From positions 1 to 32,719 of the IMG/VR virus record IMGVR_UViG_3300020406_000014: a stretch of 32,719 nucleotides of DNA. One strand, given 5' to 3'. This stretch comes from a virus. Made by a program: the position numbers and the translations under genes. Under the pieces are notes generated by a model. It made no database searches, was not told the origin of the DNA, and saw nothing but the letters and a program-made list of their open reading frames with translations. Shown here in pieces: positions 16,235 to 23,120 of the stretch; the first letter of the stretch is position 1, and every line of letters begins with the position of its first letter.

Positions 16235-16394
16235 TTCTTTTTTTTGCAGTCTTTGCTGCTCTGCGAAAATTTGCGGCAGTAGGCGCACCCTTGCTTCCAA
16301 CTTTCCTCATTCTCTCTCCACTGCCAGCTTTTATTCTTCTACGCTTCGCATGAATGTTTGCGTACAAGCCTCTTCTTTTTTTTGTTCTAGGCAT
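16227..16394 (-). CDS. 55-residue Arg/Lys-rich phage protein
   Basis: Read by hand. ATG 16394 lies in the end of the acidic 62-residue gene and the TAG is overlapped by the next gene. The sequence begins MPRTKKRRGLYANIHAKRRR and contains KAGSGERMRKVGSKGAP-TAANF. The combination GLYANIHAKR, then AGSGE-x-M, then GSKGAPTA is a repeatedly seen small phage protein (recalled, not searched). It is highly basic and probably nucleic-acid-binding. It shares its first residues (MPRTK) with the next gene, hinting at an old duplication of the start region. Confidence 0.72.
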   Translation of the reverse strand: MPRTKKRRGLYANIHAKRRRIKAGSGERMRKVGSKGAPTAANFRRAAKTAKKRNA

Positions 16395-16575
16395 CATCTT
16401 CCTCCTCTAAGTTAATATCTGATTCAAATTCTACAATATCTTCGTTGATCCATTCATTTACATCTTCCGCAACAATTTCACAAATGCGCGTATCCTCAAT
16501 GTCTGACTCGTCAATCCATCGATTCAATAAAGCACGATGCTCATTTTTAAATTTTTGTTCAGCAGTAGCTTTCAT
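16387..16575 (-). CDS. small acidic hypothetical protein
   Basis: 62 residues with a start overlapping the previous stop (ATGA). The N-terminus is basic/helical (MKATAEQKFKNEHRALLNRW). The rest is strongly acidic (DESDIEDTRICEIVAED, then FESDINLEEEDDA). It may be a charge partner of the very basic mini-proteins encoded directly downstream. Family not recognised. Confidence 0.65.
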   Translation of the reverse strand: MKATAEQKFKNEHRALLNRWIDESDIEDTRICEIVAEDVNEWINEDIVEFESDINLEEEDDA

Positions 16576-16829
16576 TTTTTGTACTCCTCAAGCCTAGCTT
16601 TTAATCCACTGATTGCATCGACTCTGCCTGCTGCATGAGCAAATTGAGTTACATTGTTTTTTGGATCCGAAACATCATTTACTGCATCTAGAAGAATATT
16701 ATCTAGCACTGCATCAAGTGCCTGCCATAACTTGGCTCCTTCTCCAACTTCCTTGAAAATTCTTGTGATATCCTCGCCACTCATGGGATCTGGATACTTG
16801 ACGAGTTTGGCTTTTTTTTGCCAGAACAT
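16572..16829 (-). CDS. small hypothetical protein next to portal
   Basis: 85 residues, start sharing TGATG with the portal stop. Predicted helical: DITRIFKEVGEGAKLWQALDAV, LLDAVNDVSDPKNNV, and a final FAHAAGRVDAISGLKARLEEY. Proteins of similar size and helix content that end in a G-R-x-x-A-x-x-x-L-x-x-x-L-E pattern commonly follow portal genes in podoviruses; function unknown. Confidence 0.7.
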   Translation of the reverse strand: MFWQKKAKLVKYPDPMSGEDITRIFKEVGEGAKLWQALDAVLDNILLDAVNDVSDPKNNVTQFAHAAGRVDAISGLKARLEEYKK

Positions 16830-18958
16830 CAGTATCCTCCCTGCCCCATAACTGGCTTGACTCCTACTCTTCCAATCTGTGCGTTTTCTTTTTGCTGCAT
16901 ACCAAATTGTAAATACTTAATTCGATTATCTGCCAATTGTTTGACAAGTGGATTCTCATTCATTTTCCGCTGGATCTCCTGTGATTGCTGAACTATTTGC
17001 TGGGCAGTTTGAGAACGAAGTTCAAAATTTACACCTTCTTTTGCCACTGGCTCAATTTCGTTTGCAATCTTAACCCAGCTACTTTGTTCATCATCAATTT
17101 CTTTCTGGGCAGCAGTTTGTTTATCCATCACCACTTGCTTTGCCAGCATTGGATCAATTGATTCAGCAATAATTTCAAGCAATTTATTTCGGTCCAACGC
17201 ACCTGTCACATCAAACTGGGTAAGTTTCGTAACCGCATCCAATTTCTTTTCCATGAACTCTGGATTCAAAGTATCCACTGAAAACCTAAGAGATAAATCA
17301 AATCTACCCTCAATGTCTTCTTGCTGCATTGCGATTTCTTCCACTGGTCCACCAGTAATACGGGCAACGAATGCTGGATCCAAATACTGCTGACACAAAG
17401 ACAATGCCTGTGACAATGCTTCCCTCCATGAATCCAACCATCTATTCACCATGCACTGCTGGTAAAGCTGACGGGCTTCTGGCTTCTCTGGATTTCCAAA
17501 GTATCTCTCTGCGTCCGCTATGGCTGCGGATTCTGCCTCCATTGAACTCTGCGACAATGGTGGAGGTTGCAACCAGCCCAAATCGTCTGGTCTGGTAATG
17601 GTAATCTGCGAAGCAGGTTGAACCAGTAAATTTAATCCACCCCGTCTGGCATTTACCAGCAGTGGCGGTATGACTCCAATTTGACTTGCATCATTTCGTA
17701 AATCTCTCTGGACCTTTGCCTCGTATTGATTTGTTGCAACCAGTTCAGAAATTCCTCTGGAGTCAAATATGGACCTAGATAATCTTTCTCTGGTAAAGAG
17801 AACAAAAGGCATTTGGTTGTGACCGTATTCTAGGATTTCATGCTTCCCGTAAAGTTCTGGAACATGGGATGAAAATGCTGTGCAGTAGATTGCTGGCACA
17901 TTTGTATCCTCATCATATTGCCTCTGATAAGCATAAAAAATTTCGTACAGGTCATTGAAGTCACCTTCTACTCCCTTGCCCAGAGTATGAACCCCAAGTT
18001 GAATAGGATTGCGATAATCATATTCCGCAACTCCAGACTGTCCCTCAGATTTCTCCAGAATTGCCTCAACAAATTCTTCACTAAATCCTTCGGTCATTAT
18101 CTTGTCCCGTAGCTCGGTTTCCGATAACCATTCCCTACGCATTATCACCCTAGCTCGGTCCAGCTCGGTGCAATTTGCATCCACAAAAACATCCTCGTAC
18201 AGTCTGTGGGCAACAAATCTCGGACGGTTTTCATGAATAGATGGAGTGGGTAATTTAGTTTGCCCAGTTTCTCTAAATTCTTGGAGTCCCTTTTTTAACA
18301 CCTTTTCCTTAACACCAACAAAAACCTGTGCCATCAGTGCTAAAGATTGTTCCTCCATATCTGGATCCTGTAAGACCGTCATGATTTGTTGGACAGCAGC
18401 TTCATCTCCTCCCTGTTGAGTGACCATTTGCACAACATCCTGCATAGAAAATGTTTTCATCCGCATGATGGTTTCCTGCTGCCAATAAACACCAAGTACA
18501 CCAATCGCTGGGGATCCAGAAAACATTTCCTGTGCTAGAATTTCAACTTCCCTGCGTAGTTCTGGCAACATTCTTTGCTCTAAAAAATAAGCAAGGCAAT
18601 CCCTCCAGTAGGCTGCCTTTTTCTGATCGCTTGTTTCGATACCAGAAACAGACATATTTGATCGGAAAAAAGCTTCCGAAACCATATGTACATGTTCATT
18701 GATTAAGCGATCAGCAAGTCGCATATGGATGTCTGATGCACCCTCCCAAGGTATTGGTCTGTGACCGATAAATTCCTCATGCTTTCTCCCATCGTCCGAC
18801 TGCCCTTCCCAGCGAGCATATCTTACATCATCATAATCATCTCTCCTGCGAAGATTTCTGCCAGCGTCTTCAAGAATATCTGTTAGCTCAGACTGCAACT
18901 TTGATACATCTGGCTCATTGCTGGCTTTATTTTTATCTGAATCGTATTCGTACCTCAT
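16829..18958 (-). CDS. portal protein
   Basis: 709 residues, the usual size for large podoviral portals. The N-terminal ~100 residues (DVRYARWEGQSDDGRKH, PIPWEGASDIHMRLADRLINEH) match the pattern of portal proteins in which W-x-G-x-S-D and P-W-x-G-A-S-D recur. A wing region with many helices follows, then a long stem/crown region, ending in an extended Gln-rich helix (AQQIVQQSQEIQRKMNENPL). It forms the dodecameric ring through which DNA is packaged by the terminase. It lies upstream of the scaffold and capsid genes in the morphogenesis block. The start overlaps the preceding stop (ATGA). Confidence 0.88.
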   Translation of the reverse strand: MRYEYDSDKNKASNEPDVSKLQSELTDILEDAGRNLRRRDDYDDVRYARWEGQSDDGRKHEEFIGHRPIPWEGASDIHMRLADRLINEHVHMVSEAFFRSNMSVSGIETSDQKKAAYWRDCLAYFLEQRMLPELRREVEILAQEMFSGSPAIGVLGVYWQQETIMRMKTFSMQDVVQMVTQQGGDEAAVQQIMTVLQDPDMEEQSLALMAQVFVGVKEKVLKKGLQEFRETGQTKLPTPSIHENRPRFVAHRLYEDVFVDANCTELDRARVIMRREWLSETELRDKIMTEGFSEEFVEAILEKSEGQSGVAEYDYRNPIQLGVHTLGKGVEGDFNDLYEIFYAYQRQYDEDTNVPAIYCTAFSSHVPELYGKHEILEYGHNQMPFVLFTRERLSRSIFDSRGISELVATNQYEAKVQRDLRNDASQIGVIPPLLVNARRGGLNLLVQPASQITITRPDDLGWLQPPPLSQSSMEAESAAIADAERYFGNPEKPEARQLYQQCMVNRWLDSWREALSQALSLCQQYLDPAFVARITGGPVEEIAMQQEDIEGRFDLSLRFSVDTLNPEFMEKKLDAVTKLTQFDVTGALDRNKLLEIIAESIDPMLAKQVVMDKQTAAQKEIDDEQSSWVKIANEIEPVAKEGVNFELRSQTAQQIVQQSQEIQRKMNENPLVKQLADNRIKYLQFGMQQKENAQIGRVGVKPVMGQGGY

Positions 18959-19155
18959 GCAGGTGCCTCCTGCTCAAGTACATTGACCTCAATATCTTTC
19001 TTAACAAAAAAAGCACGGGCATTCTTGCGAAAGTATTTAGGTTTTAAGATCCCATCTTTTACTAATTGGGTCATTTCATGGTCTGCTAGTCCCAGCCAAT
19101 TCATGACCTCCCTTCGTCTCAAAAGGGCTTTGTTAGGTTCATTTTTTCCTGCCAT
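18955..19155 (-). CDS. small helix-turn-helix DNA-binding protein (excisionase/MerR-like)
   Basis: 66 residues. LLRRREVMNWLGLADHEMTQLVKDGILKPKYF is a winged-HTH pattern of the excisionase/AlpA/MerR type (x-x-E-V-x-x-W-L-G-L, turn, x-x-x-L-V-x-x-G-x-L-x-P). It is followed by a wing (ARAFFVKKDIEVNVL). Located directly before the portal with an ATGA overlap. Candidate roles are the small terminase subunit, which also binds DNA through HTH, or a regulator; I cannot choose. Excisionase is less likely because it is far from the integrase. Confidence 0.72.
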   Translation of the reverse strand: MAGKNEPNKALLRRREVMNWLGLADHEMTQLVKDGILKPKYFRKNARAFFVKKDIEVNVLEQEAPA

Positions 19156-19185
19156 TGCAGGAATTACCCTACAGGCAGAGAACCG

Positions 19186-19395
19186 TCAAGTTTTTTTCTT
19201 TTTAATTCTGACTAGTTTATCAATTGCTTTTCCCATTCCCTGCTTATCCTTTTTTAAGATGTGAATGGTTTCTGGTAAAACACGGGTGCGCAATTGAACC
19301 CGTCTTAGGTGATCTGGTAAGGGGGGTCTGCCATCTTGGTTGACTCTGGGTCCACCCCAACCCAGCTTGGGCTTGTCTTCGTTTTCTTCTGTCAT
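19186..19395 (-). CDS. small ribbon-helix-helix-like protein
   Basis: 69 residues. The first half is Gly/Pro-rich and basic (KPKLGWGGPRVNQDGRPPLP). The second half reads VQLRTRVLPETIHILKKDKQGMGKAIDKLV, a beta strand followed by two helices as in Arc/CopG ribbon-helix-helix proteins (x-x-R-V-x-P-E-T-x-x-x-L, then M-G-x-A-I-D-x-L-V). Likely DNA-binding. It is one of the first genes after the palindrome-containing stretch at 19475-19512, which it might bind (inference). Confidence 0.68.
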   Translation of the reverse strand: MTEENEDKPKLGWGGPRVNQDGRPPLPDHLRRVQLRTRVLPETIHILKKDKQGMGKAIDKLVRIKKKKT

Positions 19396-19401
19396 GTGAC
19401 A

Positions 19402-19590
19402 TCATTGTGTATCTTGTTTCCCAGAATGCAAGGAGCAAATCGAGTTGTTTTGAGAATCTATTATTATGCAATTACCCTTCATTAAATCTCTGTAACAGAG
19501 ATGAATAAAGGGATCATCCTTTCCTATGAGAAAGGGAACACTGAGAATAGAGCAAAATCTTCTTATTACTTGTACTCTAAGATCACTCAC
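19402..19590 (-). CDS. possible small CDS, weak support
   Basis: 62-residue frame with a GTG start that overlaps the upstream stop and an AGAGG 9 bases ahead; it ends just before the next gene. Those features fit the tightly packed style of this phage. Against it: the product (MSDLRVQVIRRFCSILSVPF...) has no recognisable fold, is rich in Cys/Ser/Ile, and the frame runs through two clear inverted repeats that look regulatory. The 187-base stretch may instead be a non-coding control region. I lean slightly to non-coding. Confidence 0.33.
   Translation of the reverse strand: MSDLRVQVIRRFCSILSVPFLIGKDDPFIHLCYRDLMKGNCIIIDSQNNSICSLHSGKQDTQ
19475..19512. promoter_or_regulatory. 38-bp imperfect palindrome with perfect 17-bp core, operator-like
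   Basis: The core ATCTCTGT-A-ACAGAGAT (19486-19502) is a perfect inverted repeat around one central base. It is flanked by a second matching layer (CCCTT at 19475-19479 and AAGGG at 19508-19512). No T-run follows on either strand, so it is more like a dimeric repressor binding site than a terminator. A second, smaller inverted repeat (CCTTTC / GAAAGG) lies near 19518-19535. The position, just before the block that leads into the portal gene, suits control of late structural genes. Confidence 0.5.
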
Positions 19591-19843
19591 GGGATTTTGC
19601 CTCTAATGCTAGATCAACTAATTTTTGACCAAGCTCTCCTGCTTCTTGGATATTATCAAACCAGAGAAATGCCTCGAAAGTTCCATCTCCAACTTTAATG
19701 TGATCTATCTTATCTTGCAAGCCGCCATGTGAAACTTGGTGATCATGGATTCCGACTGGGATCTCTGCTAATGTTTTACCACTCCAGATTCCAAACGCTT
19801 CCGAATGGGCGCTCCTATTTTTGTGCTGTTTTACTATTTTCAT
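19583..19843 (-). CDS. small hypothetical protein
   Basis: 86 residues, not recognised. Contains HDHQVSHGGLQDKIDHIKVG with several His and Asp, then a FEAFLWFDNIQEAGELGQKLVDLAL strand-helix. Soluble, near-neutral. Nine bases separate it from the coiled-coil gene upstream, and no clear ribosome site is visible. Member of the accessory block between terminase and portal. Confidence 0.65.
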   Translation of the reverse strand: MKIVKQHKNRSAHSEAFGIWSGKTLAEIPVGIHDHQVSHGGLQDKIDHIKVGDGTFEAFLWFDNIQEAGELGQKLVDLALEAKSRE

Positions 19844-19852
19844 TATTTTGTT

Positions 19853-20254
19853 TTATTGAGTTAGTTGTTTGCAACGATCAAGGGCATCTACCCAAGTGTC
19901 TATGTACACTTCTTGATCTTCTAAATTTAAAGTCTTATCGTTTTCGATGTAAGCAGGGTGATTAAAATCATAATGTAAATCATGGGCATTGATTATCCTG
20001 CAAGCTTTTGCCTTGGCTTGTTTTTCTGCCTCTATTGTATTCGCAGCTCTTTGCTTTTGTTGCTTCAAAAGGTTGACATCTGCTTTTGCATTTTCAAGCA
20101 ATGTGTCAATCTTGCTTTTGGTTTCCTCTAGTCCCAAAGCATACTCTTCAGCATTAGCCAACTCACTTTGTAACTTTTTGTATATATGTGTCTGGGCTAC
20201 TATTTCTTCGTTTAGCTCAGAGTTTTTTGCTAGGTCTTGTGATTTATATTTCAT
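19853..20254 (-). CDS. coiled-coil protein
   Basis: 133 residues, start overlapping the upstream stop (ATGA). Residues ~10-85 are a long coiled coil (IYKKLQSELANAEEYALGLE, KIDTLLENAKADVNLLKQQK) rich in Ala, Glu, Gln and Lys. The C-terminus is a different domain with Asp/His/Tyr (NAHDLHYDFNHPAYIEND, then EVYIDTWVDALDRC). No signal sequence or membrane segment. Could be a scaffold for the neighbouring Cys/His proteins; function unknown. Confidence 0.68.
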   Translation of the reverse strand: MKYKSQDLAKNSELNEEIVAQTHIYKKLQSELANAEEYALGLEETKSKIDTLLENAKADVNLLKQQKQRAANTIEAEKQAKAKACRIINAHDLHYDFNHPAYIENDKTLNLEDQEVYIDTWVDALDRCKQLTQ

Positions 20255-20610
20255 TGATGTAATGCGATTTGTACACGGTCCCAGAAAAGCTGGAACCTTG
20301 GGTTTATTGTTTTGCGAGCAGGAGCATAGGTTGCCCGTTCTGCTTGCGGAAAGAATACGATATCGGTCTCACCAAACTGGCTGGCAGATAAGTCTATCTC
20401 GCCAAGACCAATTTCATTCCAGTAATGCTTTACATTATGGACCCTACCTGTGCGGATCTTGCCGCCAAGTAATTGCTGGACCGCATATGCTACGCAACCG
20501 CAATGATTATGAAGTGGACCGTGCTTATCTGGGTTGTAATCCCCGTAAGCAGTGTCCGCAGATGCTGCATACTTGAATGCCGATACGAAAAGTTGTAGTT
20601 TATCAATCAT
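20251..20610 (-). CDS. YunG-like protein with papain-type Cys/His/Asp pattern
   Basis: 119 residues. The pattern HCGCVAYAVQQLLGGKI, then VKHYWNEI, then GEIDLSASQFGET matches the YunG-like family as I recall it: Cys followed by A-x-x-x-Q-x-x-x-G-G-x-I, H-Y-W-N, and E-I-D-L-T-x-x-Q-F. The Cys37 (or Cys39), His62 and Asp73 order equals that of papain/NlpC-fold enzymes, so thiol-hydrolase activity is possible but not shown. Both ends overlap neighbours by ATGA. It may act on host protein or cell-wall amide bonds; phage role unknown. Confidence 0.72.
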   Translation of the reverse strand: MIDKLQLFVSAFKYAASADTAYGDYNPDKHGPLHNHCGCVAYAVQQLLGGKIRTGRVHNVKHYWNEIGLGEIDLSASQFGETDIVFFPQAERATYAPARKTINPRFQLFWDRVQIALHQ

Positions 20611-20867
20611 TCAAATTTATATTTTCTGATGACCTTGGTTTTACGGTCTGGTGATTTACTTATCATTTGGGTCACTTGATAGCCCCGTTTTGTGTATTGA
20701 CGGGAAAGTGTTTCGCTGCCGCCTAGCCTGCGGAACCAAGGTGCCGCATCAACTGCATTCCTGTGTTCCTCGTATGTAACTTCCTTCGTTTCCTCAGACT
20801 CAAGTTCATACACAGTCTTAGTGCCTTCCTTGAGAGTGAATATTTGGTGATGTAATGTAATTCTCAT
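20607..20867 (-). CDS. small basic hypothetical protein
   Basis: 86 residues from ATG 20867, which overlaps the stop of the 30-residue membrane peptide (ATGA). A longer upstream extension of the frame crosses that peptide gene in another frame and is unlikely. Beta-rich start (MRITLHHQIFTLKEGTKTVYEL), then ETKEVTYEEHRNAVDAAPWF and a basic end (SPDRKTKVIRKYKFE). Not recognised. Confidence 0.65.
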   Translation of the reverse strand: MRITLHHQIFTLKEGTKTVYELESEETKEVTYEEHRNAVDAAPWFRRLGGSETLSRQYTKRGYQVTQMISKSPDRKTKVIRKYKFE

Positions 20868-20956
20868 TTGGATAATAATTCCTTTGCTATGGTGAATAAA
20901 AAAATGGTCACTGCGATTGCAGGACCGATAAGAATAAGGTGATCGTAAATGCTCAT
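20864..20956 (-). CDS. 30-residue transmembrane peptide
   Basis: Short frame read by hand between two longer genes; both ends overlap neighbours by ATGA, which strongly supports translation. The peptide starts MSIYDHLILIGPAIAVTIFL, continues through a hydrophobic helix and ends AKELLSK. A single membrane segment (about residues 7-24) with a short charged tail. May anchor or cooperate with the adjacent cysteine-type proteins, or act as a small membrane effector. Confidence 0.65.
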   Translation of the reverse strand: MSIYDHLILIGPAIAVTIFLFTIAKELLSK

Positions 20957-21351
20957 TTCCTTTTACGCTTTGGAGTAAAGGTCCAGATATCACGGATCTC
21001 ATGCCGCCTGCCTTTGGTCATCCAGTCCTCAATATTGCCATCCTTGACCACAAAGACATGTCTGGAAGTCAAAACTATAACGGTATTCTGGGACAAGTAT
21101 TCTGGTTCTTCCTTGAACAGGGTGCGAACCTGCTTGAAACGATACCCCCACAATGGTGCTTGGTCTAATTTACCGTACCGTTTAGCGACACGGACCCATT
21201 TTTTAATATTGAAGCCTTTGTTGAACTTGCGTCCTGCCCGTGACAAAATTTTCTGTGCGTCTTCAAACGCAATATTAGCAATAACTGAAAGTGCTATTAC
21301 GGTGCAGGAATTGCGGTCACCTTTTCTATCTATGGTATTGTATGTTGTCAT
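20953..21351 (-). CDS. papain/C39-like cysteine protein of phage type
   Basis: 132 residues. DRNSCTVIALSVIANIAFED places a Cys (16) at the start of a helix, the usual catalytic position in papain-like folds. SRHVFVVKDGNIEDW then gives a His (98) followed by an Asp (104 or 109), and RRHEIRDIWTF closes the domain. I recall small phage proteins with this Cys...H-x-x-x-V-x-D-G layout; they are usually unannotated. A catalytic triad is plausible but unproven. One of the three repeat elements sits directly before its start. Confidence 0.72.
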   Translation of the reverse strand: MTTYNTIDRKGDRNSCTVIALSVIANIAFEDAQKILSRAGRKFNKGFNIKKWVRVAKRYGKLDQAPLWGYRFKQVRTLFKEEPEYLSQNTVIVLTSRHVFVVKDGNIEDWMTKGRRHEIRDIWTFTPKRKRK

Positions 21352-21413
21352 GATTTGAATCTAGTATATTGGGATGCAATAAGCAAGAATTAAATAAATT
21401 TATGACACAAGTT
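21349..21413 (-). repeat. intergenic repeat copy A (gene-start module)
   Basis: About 65 bases running (minus strand) from the last codons and stop of one gene (ACTTGTGTCATAA) through ATTTATTTAAT, TCTTGCTT and TGCATCCCAATAT to the ATG of the next gene. Two further copies lie before the ATGs at 22362 and 23055. This copy is the most diverged (CCCAATATACT where the others have CCTAATATGC). Likely a promoter or translation-start module. Confidence 0.72.
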
Positions 21414-21651
21414 TTGCTTTGTCTCGGATCTCCTTGATTTGCTGAAAGTATTTTTCGTTATCAATGAGATTGGTAAGAAACAATTTGCAGGCTTCCAATT
21501 CCTTGAGACTTGCCCGTTTGCGGCTGGCTACACGGTTTGCAAATTTCTGGAGCCGCTTGCGGTCATCAATAATTGCCTGCTTGGTCTCTTGGTATTCTTT
21601 GTCACCCTTCCAGTTCCAAAGGATGTCTGCTTTAATTGGATTAATCTTCAT
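21400..21651 (-). CDS. small basic coiled-coil protein
   Basis: 83 residues from ATG 21651, 11 nt inside the preceding gene. A longer in-frame extension exists but overlaps the upstream gene far more. Sequence is MKINPIKADILWNWKGDKEY followed by Lys/Arg-rich helix (KQAIIDDRKRLQKFANRVAS, LKELEACKLFLTNLIDNEKY). Its last codons and stop (KLVS) lie within repeat copy A. Not recognised. Confidence 0.65.
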   Translation of the reverse strand: MKINPIKADILWNWKGDKEYQETKQAIIDDRKRLQKFANRVASRKRASLKELEACKLFLTNLIDNEKYFQQIKEIRDKAKLVS

Positions 21652-21985
21652 AGATTGCACTGCTCCATCGATACATTCCCTCACTCCAGAACCCGTAATC
21701 TTTAAGGAAATTAATTTGGTTTTCATAATCTTCGTAGGATCCAGCCTCGTAAGAATAATCCATCGAAAAGAATGGTGCATGATCTCCACCTTCATGGAGG
21801 ATGATCAAGGCGGCATTTTTACCGAAAGGCTCACCTCTGTCATTCCACTCCTGTGGCGAGTAGAATACTTTTTGTCCAGCGAACCAGTTGCGTTGTTCAG
21901 CTAATTTAGCTAAAGCCAAAGCCAGCTTACGGGCTTTGCGTGAAAGACCATTTGGGATGGTCCAGTTGTCTTTGTCGTAACTCAT
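21641..21985 (-). CDS. hypothetical protein
   Basis: 114 residues, ATGA overlap with the upstream gene. Helical, Ala/Lys-rich N-terminus (GLSRKARKLALALAKLAEQ), then many aromatic and acidic residues (HAPFFSMDYSYEAGSYEDYE, FLKDYGFWSEGMYRWSSAIY). A soluble alpha/beta protein is expected. No family recognised. Lies in the repeat-bounded accessory block. Confidence 0.68.
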   Translation of the reverse strand: MSYDKDNWTIPNGLSRKARKLALALAKLAEQRNWFAGQKVFYSPQEWNDRGEPFGKNAALIILHEGGDHAPFFSMDYSYEAGSYEDYENQINFLKDYGFWSEGMYRWSSAIYED

Positions 21986-22362
21986 AATTTTTTTGCAGTT
22001 AAAATTCCCTGTTTAAGTGCTTTGCGATTCCAGTCGGTAGTTCCTACTACCAACCAATCCCATTCTTCGTCTTTGCCATGATTGGTACTAAAGCACCCAG
22101 TGCAAAAGATGACAGCTTCGCAGCCAAAATCTTCTGGATTTATTGTTTTGTCTTCGCTGTTACCAGCTTCCATGCACCACTGAGTTTTTATCACAGTGTG
22201 CGTTCCACGCTTACTGTCGAAAAATTCTCTGTTGTTTGGGTTAACCAGCTCAACCGAAAAAGTTTTTCCGTTTTTAGTGACTCGCTTGCCACTAGAGAAT
22301 CCAAATCTAAATTCCCCTACGCTTTTGCCTTTAGTTCCGTTAGTAAAATCAAATATCTTCAT
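21982..22362 (-). CDS. hypothetical protein
   Basis: 126 residues, starting directly at repeat copy B. Beta-rich N-terminus (KSVGEFRFGFSSGKRVTKNGK, TFSVELVNPNNREFF). A small Cys cluster follows (CMEAGNSED, CEAVIFCTGCF), then EEWDWLVVGTTDWNRKALKQG. The three close Cys residues (CEAVIFCTGC) could bind metal, but no known finger is matched. Unknown function. Confidence 0.68.
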   Translation of the reverse strand: MKIFDFTNGTKGKSVGEFRFGFSSGKRVTKNGKTFSVELVNPNNREFFDSKRGTHTVIKTQWCMEAGNSEDKTINPEDFGCEAVIFCTGCFSTNHGKDEEWDWLVVGTTDWNRKALKQGILTAKKL

Positions 22363-22424
22363 GTTTATAATTTTGCATATTAGGATGCATAAAGCAAGAA
22401 CTAAATAAATTTATGACACAAGTT
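22360..22424 (-). repeat. intergenic repeat copy B (gene-start module)
   Basis: Minus strand: ACTTGTGTCATAAATTTATT, then TAGTTCTTGCTT, then TATGCATCCTAATATGC, then AAAATTATAAACATG. It includes the last codons and stop of the upstream gene and ends at the ATG of the next. An inverted repeat TGCAT-N6-ATGCA lies in its centre, and TAATAT could serve as a -10. Shares long exact stretches with copy C. Confidence 0.75.
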
Positions 22425-23055
22425 CCGATTCAACCAAACTCTCGTAAGAATCTACCTGCTGCTGGCGGTATTCTTCGGACAACAAACTGCCCAGTGCGTC
22501 ACGGGCTTGGCTATTGGCAACTTTATGCAAGTAAACCAATGGTAAGTCTTTTTCCCAGCCAGCAACTTCGACATTGTGCATGTAAACAAAATCTACATCT
22601 ACCCACTTGCCATCTACCATTTTGTCGCTGTAACGAATGCCGATCTTGCGAACTTCCTTGCCTCCGAAACGCTGGCGAGCGCCAATCCAGAAAACAAAGC
22701 CGACATTGCCCTTGGCAGTCCTACCTTTGACTACCTTAACTTTGCTGGAAATTTGAACCTGCTGGCGATTTGCTTTCTCACGCTCAACCAAAGCCTTAAA
22801 ATTTTCTTCGGTCATCAGCTTGTGGGCAGCTTCAGCGATTTCTGGAAGTGCATCCACTTTCGCAAAGCATCCGTCACAATTGAAGCGCGTTGTGGCAAAC
22901 TCCACATGCTGCAATGAATCAGTCCCTGCATCATAAACTACCGCATACCAATCGGAATCATGGTAGCCATTGCGTTCGTAAGTGTAAAGGGTACTTCCGA
23001 CATGGCTGACCTTGTCTTCGTAACCTCCGTTTCGGTATAAGCGTATCTGTATCAT
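22411..23055 (-). CDS. hypothetical protein
   Basis: 214 residues from ATG 23055, chosen because it sits at the end of repeat copy C exactly as the other two genes do; an upstream extension of the frame runs into the terminase end. Sequence: beta-rich start (MIQIRLYRNGGYEDKVSHVG, STLYTYERNGYHDSDWYAVV), NCDGCF with two Cys, a Lys/Glu helix, then a beta segment (GNVGFVFWIGARQRFGGKEV) and a C-terminal helix. Not recognised. First gene after the terminase. Confidence 0.7.
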   Translation of the reverse strand: MIQIRLYRNGGYEDKVSHVGSTLYTYERNGYHDSDWYAVVYDAGTDSLQHVEFATTRFNCDGCFAKVDALPEIAEAAHKLMTEENFKALVEREKANRQQVQISSKVKVVKGRTAKGNVGFVFWIGARQRFGGKEVRKIGIRYSDKMVDGKWVDVDFVYMHNVEVAGWEKDLPLVYLHKVANSQARDALGSLLSEEYRQQQVDSYESLVESELVS

Positions 23056-23118
23056 GTTTATAATCTCGCATATTAGGATGCATAAAGCAAGACCTAAATA
23101 AATTTTCTTTGTGTCATA
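23053..23118 (-). repeat. intergenic repeat copy C (gene-start module)
   Basis: Minus strand: TTATTTAGGTCTTGCTT, then TATGCATCCTAATATGC, then GAGATTATAAACATG. Nearly identical to copy B over the ~45 bases before the ATG. It differs at the far end, where the terminase gene stops, and there GTGTCATAA is replaced by an inverted or rearranged CATAAA/ATGACAC arrangement. Confidence 0.72.
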
Positions 23119-23120
23119 AA

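Noticed and set aside
19989-20576. 195-codon plus-strand open frame
   Set aside because: It spans two coupled minus-strand genes (coiled-coil and YunG-like) with recognisable sequence; it is a shadow.
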